From: Didymodactylos carnosus
Lineage: Eukaryota > Rotifera > Eurotatoria > Philodinida > Philodinidae
Length of the DNA stretch: 27,922 nucleotides
NCBI GenBank assembly: GCA_905250885.1
Contig: CAJNOQ010001856.1
Location: 1-27,922, forward strand
Direction: 5' to 3'
In this document: one piece after another, positions 1 to 9,711 of the stretch
Position numbering within the stretch: the first letter of the stretch is position 1
Layout of the letters: the number at the start of each line of letters is the position of its first letter
The notes under the pieces: model-generated
Databases searched by the model: none
What the model saw: the letters and a program-made list of their open reading frames with translations, nothing else
Told to the model about the DNA's origin: nothing
Translations under genes and position numbers: made by a program

Positions 1-410
1 TTGAAAAATAGGGCAAAATCAAGGCTTTTTGCGTATATAGCTTCAACTTCTCCTTTGGAGATACTAAAAGAGTTTCACAAAAATCTATCAAATAAATGTT
101 TGACTTTCAGCTCGCATGAAAAACAAGGTGAGGTGCTACATAATTACCTGTAAAAAGTCTGATCATTTGACTAAAACTTCTTTATCTATTCAGAAAAACG
201 TGACTTTTTCTTATACATGCGTCATATACAGATATATAACCATACATTACAAAGTCTTTTACGTGTGTATATGTATCCTTCTAGAAAACCTCACGTATCT
301 GTGTTATATGAGAGAATGCACTCAAGTACACTTGAATGTGTTCTCCGTATGATTTGAATGAGAAATACTGTGTCTAATAGAGCCAGATGAATCCAGATAT
401 GATACTTTTA
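1..410. other. gene-free AT-rich stretch with one short palindrome
   Basis: No coding region with domain-like content is visible on either strand. The one structured item is an imperfect 32-bp palindrome at about 313-344, with half-sites AGAATGCACTCAAGT and ACTTGAATGTGTTCT that differ only by transitions. It could be a relic of a transposon end or chance. No splice-linked exon chain was found. Confidence 0.5.
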
Positions 411-725
411 GGTACCATCCGTAGTACCTGTACTTGACGATGGGTACCCAAGTACAAACATTTTTCTTAGGTACCTATGCAGGCACTCTGCTACAAAAAT
501 ATCATAGGTGCTAGAATTTGTTTCAAGTAAATATTACTTGCGCGGTACCCAACTGCTTACACTAAACGCAGCATAGGTACCTAAATTTTTTTTCATTCAC
601 CGTTTTGTTTCGCGTTCAGACATATATAATGATGTGCGCTTTTATCTTCGTATGATCACCTGAAATGGCTGATCGTTTAGGTACCCGTTAAGTAAATATT
701 TTACTTGCAAGCACCTATGATATTA
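411..725. repeat. inverted repeat rich in GGTACC motifs
   Basis: Arms at about 498-550 and 679-724 are inverted copies of each other. They share ATATCATAGGTGC, AAGTAAATATT and a GGTACCC block. The flanks and the loop carry further copies of AGGTACC or GGTACCC, near 411, 454, 469, 575 and 679. The structure looks like a decayed foldback or MITE. No target-site duplication is evident and there is no coding content, so the superfamily is unknown and the outer limits are approximate. Confidence 0.55.
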
Positions 726-838
726 CTGTAAAATGCTTCCGTAATAGAAGGCCGGGTGATCTTTTATTTTGTCCAGCACGTTAAAACTTTAAGGGCGGTC
801 TTCTGTTGAGGTCAACTTTTCCCTATACTGGCTTGTAA

Positions 839-900
839 CCAGAGCTCTGCAGATTGATCCTAACCTAACCTATAGGTTAGGTTAGGTCTCGTCTCTCTGG
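839..900. mobile_element. 62-bp miniature palindromic element related to the hAT MITE
   Basis: The segment starts CCAGAG and ends CTCTGG. Its centre is a palindrome of CTAACCTAACC followed by GGTTAGGTTAG. The left end, AGAGCTCTGCAGATT followed by the TAACC repeats, closely matches the left end of the 678-bp hAT-type element at 25710, which has AGAGCCCTGCAGATT and then TAACCTAACC. It is therefore probably an extreme internal deletion, or two joined ends, of that family. I see no clean 8-bp target duplication, so mobility is inferred from similarity only. Confidence 0.55.
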
Positions 901-1192
901 CTACCATGATTCAGACGCTACATCGGATCTCCGTAGGGATACCTATCTGGCTTCCTTTGAGTGTGGGAACTCCCAGAACACATGGTTCTTACACAATCAG
1001 ATATCCTCAACAACGTGGCAATGTCCATTTCCTTCACTGAGTTGACCAGAAAACATTCAAGTTTTTAGTTTCATAAACATTTCTCTCCTTTTCCGTGTAT
1101 TCAAAGTCTTTTCTTACATATAGTCTGACAGAAGACCTGTGTACAAAATGCGTTCTTCTCGAAAACTATTGTTTTACTACTGGACTTCATTG

Positions 1193-1486
1193 TGTCACAT
1201 TATGACCCTCCTTAAATTTCATCGGATCGAGTTAAAAATTTTACCAGAAGTACTCAAGGTAATGTCGAAGAGGTATTTTTTTGAATTTTATTTTAGACCT
1301 TTCTTTACTGAGTTATAGGATTCCTAAAATTGAAAAACTTGGTTTTTGAGACGTTTTTCAGTATTTTTGCTATAACTCAACAAGGAAAGATCTTAGAAAA
1401 TTTCCAAAAAATACCTCTGCAATATTATTTTGCATAATCTCTGGTACTCGATCGGATGAAACTTAAGGAGGATCATAATGTGACAT
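1193..1486. repeat. foldback inverted repeat, about 290 bp
   Basis: The left arm (about 1193-1317) and right arm (about 1371-1486) are diverged inverted copies separated by a loop of about 53 bp. Shared blocks include TGTCACATTATGA, the CATCGGATCGAG region, GAGGTATTTTTT and GAGTTATA. Transcription across it would give a long imperfect hairpin. There is no ORF of note and no obvious target duplication. It ends about 40 bp before the mariner-type MITE. Confidence 0.7.
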
Positions 1487-1525
1487 ATTGAAAAACCGAG
1501 TTTTCTGAAAAACTCATGAACGATA

Positions 1526-1911
1526 CCCAGTCAAAAAAAAGGTCAGAAGCAGGAGTATTAAGGTGTACTCCATTTGCGGAGCACTTCTTTTGAAAAAAGA
1601 CCCTAAGAGCACTCTAAAGTACTCTTTTTTTGAAGTAATCCAGAATACTCAAAAAAAGAGCGCTTCGGAGCACTCCTTTTTATAAAGTACAGCCGAGGCA
1701 CTGTAGAGTACTTTAAAAACAGTGTAGTTTTTGGAGTACTCCTTTTGAGAACATGCACGTCGAGTACTCCGGAGTAATTCTTAAAAAAGGATTATCGAGA
1801 TTACTCCTTTTTTGGAGCACTCTTTTTGGGAAAAAGACGGACTACTCCTTTCTTTTTTTCCAAAAAGAGTGCTCCATCATACTCCTCCTCTTGATATTTT
1901 TTTTGACTGGG
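1526..1911. mobile_element. Tc1/mariner-type MITE, 386 bp, TA target duplication
   Basis: The terminal inverted repeats read CCCAGTCAAAAAAAA at the left end and TTTTTTTTGACTGGG at the right. Both are flanked directly by TA (1524-1525 and 1912-1913), the target duplication expected for Tc1/mariner transposition. The interior has no coding capacity. It is packed with degenerate short palindromes built on GAGTACTC and GAGCACTC, each next to a T or A run (for example 1733-1742). This is a non-autonomous element that would need a transposase supplied from elsewhere; none is encoded in this window. Confidence 0.8.
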
Positions 1912-2107
1912 TAATAGTTAAAAACTTGAAAGAAAAACGAAAAAACGTTCCACTGATTTTCCGACCAGTTCTGAAAATATGAAGACTTAGTGACCTTTAG
2001 TTTTTATTTCATAACATTTCTACGGAAAGCCCAAAAAGAGAGAAGATACCCTTAAAAACAGAGACTTTTGATATGAAGCGACGAAACTTTCGAGAAGCAA
2101 ACAGAAA

Positions 2108-2182
2108 AAATTTGTCTCAACTAGGAATCGAACACAAGACATCAGTTAACACGACCAATACTTTAACCACAGCTATCGATTT
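2108..2182 (-). pseudogene. tRNA-like sequence, probable SINE head or tRNA pseudogene
   Basis: On the minus strand a box A-like block (TAGCTGTGGTTAAAG, 2175 down to 2161) is followed at tRNA spacing by a near-consensus box B (GTTCGATTCC, 2133 down to 2124). These are the internal RNA polymerase III promoter elements. A short D stem and a wobble-rich anticodon stem can be drawn. The T stem has a mismatch, and the acceptor ends (AAATCGA and TTGAGAC) do not pair, so this is not a working tRNA. A tRNA-derived SINE head is the likely alternative. No body or tail was delimited. Confidence 0.5.
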
Positions 2183-2183
2183 T

Positions 2184-4218
2184 TATAAAAAAGAGTACAT
2201 TTTAAAAAAAAATTAAATTCTCCGTTTAATTGGAATAGTTTTTAGAAAGAAAGAGCTACTTCAAGAACATGGAAATTTGGTGTTGTTTAATGATATAAAG
2301 TCGACAAAGGGCTCAACAGAATTTTAAATACTTAAAGTTCAAATCTGACTCATTGTAATTAAATTTACAATAATAAAGTCATTCGAATGAAATTGATAAC
2401 CTATACTGACGATTCATCTTATATAAGTGACTTTATAACTCAAGTTTAGACGGCTTCAATATCATATTTTATTACAAAGTATGTAAAATTTTGTCTCTGA
2501 TTGTTATCATTATTTTTTTGTCATATGAATATAAAAACAATTTATTCTAGTAATAGATCTTATATGTATGTTGTACTATGCACATGCTTATTCTCTTCTT
2601 TTTTGGGAAACATCCTTGACTATACGTCCTGTTATTTAGACTGTATGTAGATATATTTTCTGCTCTTTATCTCTAAATAGGGAAACATCATTCAGTAGGT
2701 GTTACCCCACCCACAATATATAGTTCTTTTCTGATGGAAAATAAGAAACTAAATGTCTTTGATTTGACAGGAGAAAATTTAGACTTAATGTATAAAAAAA
2801 ACAATTCTAGTAAACATACATACTTTGTGCGTATATATTCGTTTATTAGTTAACTGTGTATTATTAGTTCAAGTATGTATGCATGTGCGATTAATTATCA
2901 ATAAAAAAATTACTAGTATTGTGCAAAAATCTCGAAGCTAGAAAATCAGTAGTACCCAAAAAAGAGAATCAAACATTTGTTTATTAGATGGTACAAATAC
3001 TATCTAAATTGTATAGCTAATAGTTTTCAAAAATCAAAAGTGTTCTCAACTTATTTCTTTCGATTATTCTCTTTCGACTCATTTGTTGACTAAACTAGTG
3101 TTAAGCGAAACTACTCATATATTCTGTAATTCTAAGCTAAACCAGTTTGACTATTGTGATTCGAGAAGAAAAGATCTTAGAGACTTACAGTTTTCGCCAT
3201 TCTATAGTCAATGCTCTAAAGCATTGAAAATTGTGTTTAAAACTTCGTTTTCTAGTTGATCTTCAGAGAACCGCCACTCGTTCTTTAAAATAGGAATATT
3301 GTTTTTTTTTTGCGCCAGTAAACAGCCTCAAAATGGGCGTCAAGCGAGACCTTAATGTTCCACTATCTGTAAATTAGAATATTTCATATTTTAAAGTTTT
3401 GCTCGATATTCTGTATCGTCGATCCAGTGAAACGGGTGTAGTATCAAATTTTCTTGGAGCCTTGCGATTGGTATCCGGTAACTGTTGATAACTTCGAAAA
3501 CGAGTGGGTGATAGGTAATTGATCATGCTGAACCTCGTGACAATGTTTATTTGTAGAAAAAGATTTTAAAATCAAGTTTTACCCACATTCGGTGTTTTCC
3601 GGCTGTTTTTATCTATAGATGAAAACTTTACTATTCGCTCGATTTACTATCGATCACTCATTATTATTAAAAAACTTCCTGTCCACTCTCCATTCATCAT
3701 AAAAACTTGATTCTTGACTAATCGATAGAGAAATGTGTGGAGAATATTTATTACCAGATAATATGCAAAAAGTTTTTGTTCTCTCCTTTCTGTTATTGAC
3801 TAATTAGTGCTAATTCCTGTTAATTTAGTCTACTCTACCAGATTAAAGTCCCGTTTGAAAACTAACGACTCAATGAACAAACTCAAACAATATCTTATCT
3901 AGTAGAGAATTTCACGGGCTACAAGTTGAACTACCCTAAAAGTCTTAGAATTCAGTTTTGGCCGCCCGGTAAGTCGAAAACTTAACAATATATTTTTAAG
4001 CAATTCATTTTTTTCTCAGCCAGATAATGTCAGTTAGCCGAAAAAACTTCAGGACATATACTTCGAAGTATCCTCTACAAACCAGGAAGGCCTGAAGAAA
4101 AAACTAAAAACTAGAAGATATCGCTAGTTTTGGACTCATGAGGGAAGCTTCCCAACTGTCCCCTCGTTTTCTGAAAGAAACCAAGTGGGTTATAGGTTAT
4201 CGGCTATGCTGGCTCCGA
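2184..4218. other. gene-free AT-rich stretch with faint repeat relics
   Basis: No ORF with recognisable content is present. Two weak repeat signals can be seen. The block at 3903-3925 matches the start of the 176-bp tandem unit at 18638, sharing TAGAGAATTTCACG then GGCTACAAG or AGCTACAAG. The block at 3502-3534 resembles 4183-4216 (GTGGGT-ATAGGT then ATGCTG), and the second copy ends right at the foldback that starts at 4219. These look like remains of old mobile DNA. Confidence 0.4.
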
Positions 4219-4661
4219 ATATCACCACGCCAGCTGCGCATAGGCCTTCGGAGATTCGTTTTCTGGAAAACCAGTTTTTCAAAACCTCTAAAAAATAACT
4301 AAAACCTTTCTTAATGGAACATAATTGTAGCCCGCAAATTTCTATTTAAAATGAGACACCTCCCGGCTCTACACAACCTTTCTTTGCAAAGTTATAGAAT
4401 TTACAAGAAAAGTTCTAAATTAATTTCTTCTTGTATCTGTAGATTTGAGCTGACAATGAACATTTAGGGCTTTTCTTGTAAATTCCGTAACTTTGCAGAG
4501 AAATCGTGTAGAGCCGGGAGGTGTCTCATTTTGAACAGAAATTTGCGGGCTACAATTATGTTCCATTAAGAAAGGTTTTAGTTATTTTTTAGAGGTTTTG
4601 AAAAACTGGTTTTCCAGGAAACGAATCTCCGAAGGCTTATACGCAGCTGGCATGGCGATGT
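4219..4661. repeat. foldback element with about 200-bp arms
   Basis: The left arm (4219-4420) and right arm (4462-4661) are about 90% identical in inverted orientation around a loop of about 41 bp. Shared landmarks include CCAGCTGCG, CTTCGGAGATTCGTTT, the AATGGAACATAATTGTAG block and CCCGGCTCTACAC. There is no coding content. The long arms with a short loop suit a foldback or MITE of unknown superfamily. No convincing target-site duplication was seen. Confidence 0.8.
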
Positions 4662-6190
4662 ATATTATAACGTTTTAAAATTTCGTATTTTACAGACCCT
4701 CCGCCTTAAACGTGATGATTAGATAGAAAAGAATTGAAAAGGCATATTTTCTCCCATAGAGTGTCTAGAAAATCTTTCCGGAAACCACAGATTTCTTCTA
4801 AATAGTATATAAAAGACCACAAATACTGTATATCCTGAAATTTTGAACTTGTTCAGATATTTTTCGAGCGAATAGTGAATTTTTTAACTACAGATAACAA
4901 CTTATAACTCACTTGTTTTCGGCGTTACCAACCGTCATCAGATAGCAATCGCGATGCTTCAAGAAGATCCTTTTTCCAAAATGAGATTTAGACATTCTGC
5001 TCTCAGAGGATACCGAAAAGTAGAAAATCTCGTTTTTTGAAATAAAAGCGTGAATTTTTGAATTTATCACAGGCTGTTGCTGAAATCTTTGTGGTCTTTT
5101 AAATTGTTGTATTGCGGAAAAATAACCAGAGGAGGGATCTGACGACATAGTGGTTACGGCAATTTCGTATTTAGACACTTTATTTTAATCTATTTTTCGA
5201 TGTGAATATAAACAAGATCTGGTGCAAAAATTATGAGACATCTTCTACTATATTCTTATTGGTCCTCAATCTACAATGGTCAACAAAAGTGATCATACAT
5301 CCCTCATATTAACTTATGATTGATACTTCTCTGAAAATGACTATTTTGTATTTCGTTTCCTTTTTTGCTGCTCTTTGGTTTAAAATTCTCCAATACATAT
5401 GAGTGAAAAGAGTGAGAAAAACTCAAGGGGAAACGGTCGATTTTGTGACTTTTGTAACCTGCGCTCCATTCCACAGGCAATCAATTTTTTCAAATTTTGT
5501 TGTACTCCTGGAGACTTCGTGGTATCCTTCGTGACTTCGCTGAGCCCGAAGAATTTTTCTGACTGTTTTTGACTTTTCCCGCGTTTTTTCCACTTAGCCC
5601 CATTTTCAGTCATTTTTACAGATTTTCGGAATTCCATCGGATTCTAATCCCTTTTTCCGATTTTTTCTTGTACAACTTTGAGAAGTTTGTATGGGATTCT
5701 CCAGGCTTCTGTAGGTCTGGAAGTTCACAGCTGCTTGGAATTCTGCTGTTTCCCCCTTGGAAAAACTGCACAAAATACGTTTTGTCAAATTAAAATTAAA
5801 GTACAAAGTAAAAATTAAAACAACGAACTGTATTATCAGTTTTGTTGAACAGAGAAAGTCGTCCATCTCACTCTTCCTGACCTAGCACAATGACTATATC
5901 CCAAGCGTCAAAAAAAAATCCAGTATCGTTCAATTTATATTACTAGATTTTTAACCGATTGCTCACGTACAGACACTCATATTACACTTAAGTCAGCTTT
6001 GACAGTTTCCACTTTACATCATAATTCTGCCTATGCTAGCAAGAATTTTAATTTAGGCAGAGACAGTGGTGACGCAAAGTTTTGGTAGGAAGGTCCCAAA
6101 ATCGACGGCGTTCACCAGAAATTTCTTAAAAGCATGAGGGAGCGGGATGAACTCCAATACAACCTGGTCGGACCGCCACTCGGCGCAGAC
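4662..6190. other. gene-free stretch, no supported feature
   Basis: Several short open frames lie here (for example 4909-5178 and 5380-5637 on the minus strand), but they overlap one another on opposite strands. They have no recognisable domain and no splice-linked extension. I treat them as chance frames and see no regulatory site or structured repeat that I can defend. Confidence 0.4.
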
Positions 6191-6495
6191 CCACTAAGGA
6201 ATTCCCCATTTAGAAAATCAAAAAGGAATTTCCAGATTCTTGGAAATTATTTATAGAAATTCGAGGGGGAATTTGCAGTTTATCGACAATCAAAGTCGAA
6301 TTTCCATAAATAAATCCCAAGAAACTGAAAATTTCTCTTTGAAATCTTGAAAATTGTTTATGGAAATTCAAGGATGATTTTCTAGATTGTTGGAAATTCG
6401 ATTTTCTATAAACTAGAAAATCCTCGAGGAATTCCTATAGGTACTCTTTGAAATTCGCGGAACATTTTCCATAAATAATTTCCAACCTTACAGTG
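6190..6495. repeat. GGAAATTT-rich degenerate repeat cluster
   Basis: GGAAATT or AATTTCC occurs many times on both strands. A block around 6239 (CTTGGAAATTATTTATAGAA) recurs as a diverged direct copy near 6346. The motif GGAAATTATTTAT near 6240 is matched in inverse by ATAAATAATTTCC near 6470-6484. The cluster reads as a decayed MITE or a short-period satellite. It lies about 400 bp upstream of the GST start codon and ends before the presumed promoter and leader region. Confidence 0.5.
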
Positions 6496-6764
6496 TACAT
6501 ATAAGAATAGACGTGTTTTTTCGTTTTTTTCCTTTTCTATGTTAAATTTTCAACTCAGCTCAACTCAGAGTTTAGTTGAGTTACCTAGCTCTGCGCACGA
6601 GTAGTCGAACAGCATGGCAAGCCCTAGTACGTTTTTATATGAGTCGAAGAATGAGATAACGAGCATAAGTACCAAGAGTATTATGTCACTGGAGTCGCTA
6701 AAATTTAAACATTATACCTTTGAAGTACGATCTAACCGTATCACTCTCCTTTGGTTCTTCTCTT

Positions 6765-6868
6765 GTGAGTTAGCCTCACATCCTTCTGCGACCGAATTTA
6801 CCAGGCTATCGTGATGAATGTATTTATTCGATAAAGTAAACTTTTTTAATAAGAATTATCCGTTTTAG
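6765..6868 (+). other. candidate leader intron or splice acceptor upstream of GST
   Basis: A donor-like GTGAGT occurs at 6765-6770 and a pyrimidine-rich acceptor ending TTTTAG at 6868, eleven bases before the GST ATG. Together they would define a 104-bp intron in the 5' untranslated region. The acceptor alone could also serve spliced-leader trans-splicing, which is established in several small invertebrate groups including bdelloids. An upstream frame from 6614 cannot be joined into the GST protein, because splicing would create TAA at the junction. Confidence 0.35.
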
Positions 6869-6879
6869 AATTTCAAGAA

Positions 6880-7644
6880 ATGTCATCTAAAGGCAACGAA
6901 CTTATCCTTGGCTATTGGGATATACGTGGCTTTGTTGAACCATCACGTTTATTACTTCAGTATACAAAGACACCATTTCAAAATAAATTATATCGTTTTG
7001 GTGATGCTCCTGATTACTCACGTGAGCAATGGCTTAAAGAAAAATCAACATTGGGCTTAGATTTTCCAAATTTACCCTATTTAATTGATGGCGATTTAAA
7101 ATTATCTCAAAGTAAATCGATTTTAACTCATTTGGGAAGAAAATGCAACCTCATGGGTAAAACTGAACATGAAACATCAATGATTGAATTACTTATTGAT
7201 CAATCACATGATTTACGTAGTGATTTAAACAATGTTTGTTATCGTGCCATTAATTTTGAAGCGGTTAAAAAAAATTTTTGTGAATCAACATTACCGATAC
7301 ATTTAAAAATGTATGATGATTTTCTGTCTAAACATGGAAAAAAATGGTTACTAAGTGATCAATTGACAGCAGCTGATTTTCAATTTTTTGAATATATTGA
7401 TTGTTGTTGGGTATTATCAAATGATACATGGGAAGAATATCCAACAGTATTGAAATATATGAAACAATTTCGTGAGATACCCGAACTAAAAAAATACCTT
7501 GAGGGCGAACATCAGAAGAGACCAATTAATGGTAAAACAGCGAAATTTGGTGGAAATGCAGTAAAACATGAAGAAAAGAAAAAGGAAGAAAAAAAGATTG
7601 AACCAGAAGAAACAGCAGCCGCTCCAACAGAACAAAAAAGTTAA
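6880..7644 (+). CDS. mu-class glutathione S-transferase with Lys/Glu-rich tail
   Basis: This 254-residue protein is a cytosolic GST, which conjugates reduced glutathione to electrophiles. The N-terminal thioredoxin-like domain (about 8-90) carries the mu signature LILGYWDIRG with catalytic Tyr12. The mu loop GDAPDYSREQW is at 41-51. Glutathione-site residues known from mammalian GSTM1 align throughout: Trp13, Leu18, Trp51, Lys55, Asn64, Leu65, Gln77 and Ser78, plus Asp111 for the partner subunit. The helical C-terminal domain follows (about 96-212). Mu enzymes normally end near residue 218; here about 38 extra residues, mostly Lys, Glu and Ala, follow GKTAKFGGN. The frame is open and intronless. 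The start is the first ATG after a splice-acceptor-like TTTTAG. A repeat copy begins about 110 bp beyond the stop. The family call is very secure, but the individual gene name is not. Confidence 0.95.
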   Translation: MSSKGNELILGYWDIRGFVEPSRLLLQYTKTPFQNKLYRFGDAPDYSREQWLKEKSTLGLDFPNLPYLIDGDLKLSQSKSILTHLGRKCNLMGKTEHETSMIELLIDQSHDLRSDLNNVCYRAINFEAVKKNFCESTLPIHLKMYDDFLSKHGKKWLLSDQLTAADFQFFEYIDCCWVLSNDTWEEYPTVLKYMKQFREIPELKKYLEGEHQKRPINGKTAKFGGNAVKHEEKKKEEKKIEPEETAAAPTEQKS

Positions 7645-7755
7645 AAATACCAATTAAGACAGATAGTAGAGATAAGACTCAAAATTGTTCACGATGTTTT
7701 CATGTGTTTTACATATGAAAGAGCAAGCACTACTCCTGTCAAAGACCAGTCTTTA

Positions 7756-8250
7756 GGAGTATGGCTTCTATCTATGTAACTCTCAAGAAATGTGGGGCAC
7801 GTTGTCTAAGGAACAGTTACAATAAAATTTTTAAGGCTTCATCCTTCAGCGTTCTTATATCATACACTTCATGTTCTCTCACTGTCGAATCAAATGATGA
7901 AAAGATTCTATGGACAAAATACATGTGATAAAAGACTCATGTCTGATATTTTGTTGTCTAGAATGATGGATGTTCTTAATAGTTTCTGTTTAACTTTTCT
8001 ATAGAAAAAGTATTCTCACAGAAAAATGAAATCGAAACTCGAAATAGTATTTGATCTATCTCTCTATCCACATATATTATCTCTAGTTTGAGACTAAGTC
8101 GATCTCTGCAGCTGTTACTTTGATGAAGACTGTGTACAAATACGAAGTAGTGTGAATGTGAGATACAATGCATTTTTTGAACTGTCTAGCAAGGTCATCT
8201 TAACTTTTGAATGGAACCTCACACAGAACTAACAGACGTCTCATTATCAT
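7756..8250 (+). repeat. 495-bp dispersed repeat, copy 1
   Basis: This stretch is about 90% or more identical to the reverse complement of 15541-16040. Conservation runs across non-coding sequence and ends fairly sharply on both sides. A 65-codon open frame occurs in both copies (7976-8173 minus here; 15619-15816 plus in the other). It differs by only one residue, but has no recognised domain and is probably a by-product of DNA similarity. The repeat may be a solo terminal repeat or the body of a non-autonomous element. No terminal inverted repeat or target duplication is clear. It starts about 110 bp after the GST stop codon. Confidence 0.8.
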
Positions 8251-8537
8251 CACTAGCGTCATTCATGAAAAGGTTCAAGGGTGAAACCACACACAGACTG
8301 TCGTAAAATTCCGTTACCATTTTTATACATGTTGTTTCTCCTATAAGTTTCGAACGACAAGATTTTCGAAGTTCTGTAACAGTTTGAATTAAAGAAAATA
8401 TACTTAAGATTTTGAGATGTAATTGCACTCTGCGCGATTTTTCTATGAGAAAGTATATAAAAAATGCGAACCCCTACTTTTCAAAACTTATCTGAAAAAC
8501 TGAGTAGATGTCCAATGCGACTTGAGAGATCAATTAA

Positions 8538-8788
8538 CTCGCTGGCAGCGATGTGACCCACCAGTCACGGTATACTTGGTTATTATACAAAGCTGAGCTT
8601 AGCAGACAAAATTCAGAAAATTCAATTTGCTACATTTCATCTTCTAGGCTCAAGTTTGGACAACATCTTCATAGTGAAAAGTCGGAAAAACCACGTTTTT
8701 TAGCTAATTTTCAATTTTTCAGTTACAGAGGAAGGATACTTCTGAAGACTCTTGTAGGCCACCGGTGACCTACATCACCGCTAATGTG
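8538..8788. mobile_element. possible decayed TTAA-flanked element, 251 bp
   Basis: TTAA lies at both edges (8534-8537 and 8789-8792). The ends form an imperfect inverted repeat. The left end runs CTCGCTGGCAGCGATGTG and the reverse complement of the right end runs CACATTAGCGGTGATGTA; most mismatches are transitions and both continue into a CACC block. TTAA duplication suggests the piggyBac superfamily. The match is weak (about 15 of 25) and TTAA is common in AT-rich DNA, so this is tentative. Confidence 0.4.
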
Positions 8789-8792
8789 TTAA

Positions 8793-9711
8793 ATTACACA
8801 TGGATTTTTTTCGCTAAAACTCATTAATCATACTTAAAACTAGGTGTGACAGAGTGTCAATCTGTTTTTGTGTTTTTATTTACTGTTATAATGCGTTTCT
8901 AAACTGATCGTCCTCGGTCAATCATTAATCCTCCACCACGCCCATTAGGTTAGTGTAATTTCATACACACCTAAAGTAATTTTTTTCTTCATGAATGATC
9001 AAATAATAGATGTAAAAGATAAATTTTGACGTTTTAGAATGTCTATGAAAATATAGTCAATCAATCTTGGACATGAATTTAACAGAGCACAGAGTGCTGT
9101 TTATTTCATTTATTGTGCAGAAAGGTACTGAGTGGTAAAACTGCTGTTTCTCGAAAACTATCATACCTGCTCGTCCCTCTGATGTTGTTTGATTTTACAA
9201 CGCCAATTTGGGACGAACTAAGAGAACACCCTATTTATCACGTATATATTTGAATGAATTGCAACGTCGTTGTACCACTCAGTCAAAAATAAACTCGAAA
9301 AATGAAATTAGAGTTAAGCATTTTTTGAGTATTCCTATAAATTCTAGAACCGTTCCTGATTACAATAAAATACTTTTCTGACTGCCACTTTCATTCCGTT
9401 TGAGAAGTTAAATACCTTCTAAAAAGGCCAAGGACCCTTGGAAACTACGAAAAAAGACATAAATCAATGCCAAAGGTAGCACTACTCTACACCAGTTGAT
9501 GGTTTTTGTAACCCAGGCAAAAATGAGTGAGCAAGGAAATCTAGCTTATCAAATAACTCAAGCGCCCGCTTAATAGTAGATTTTTTACGTCAAATAGCTA
9601 GCTGCGCTGAACAAGTACCTACTTATTAACTGCAAGCGGCCGATTCAGTCGGCGCTTAATTGAGCGATTAGCGTCGAATTCAAGCACATCAGCTAGCTTT
9701 AACTCACTTAA
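8793..9711. other. gene-free stretch before the piggyBac-type MITE
   Basis: No gene is recognised. A short inverted pair, ACTGAGTGGTA at 9127 and TACCACTCAGT ending near 9282, could bound a small element but lacks a target duplication. From about 9512, CCCAGGCAAAAA resembles the reverse complement of GCTTGGG at 10019-10025 and its T run. A hairpin also joins 9588-9612 with 9688-9706 around GCTAGCT. Together these suggest an old element into which the MITE at 9712 inserted. Confidence 0.35.

Noticed and set aside
855..886. TTAGG/TAACC repeats resembling insect-type telomeric DNA (also near 25735 and 26298-26350)
   Set aside because: They occur as short clusters inside or beside the ends of hAT-type elements, in both orientations, and never as a long array.
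4909..5178. 89-codon minus-strand open frame
   Set aside because: No recognisable domain, no splice partner, no repeat conservation; length is not surprising by chance.
5380..5866. Overlapping open frames on both strands
   Set aside because: They overlap antisense to each other with low-complexity, AT-driven composition and no domain.
6614..6814. 66-codon frame upstream of GST as an N-terminal exon
   Set aside because: Joining it through the GTGAGT/TTTTAG intron creates a TAA stop at the junction, so it cannot extend the GST protein.
7976..8173. 65-codon frame shared by both repeat copies as a gene
   Set aside because: Conservation covers the whole non-coding repeat and not just the frame, and there is no domain or start context; it is best explained by DNA similarity.
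9127..9282. Small element bounded by ACTGAGTGGTA inverted ends
   Set aside because: Only about 11 clean matching bases and no target duplication.
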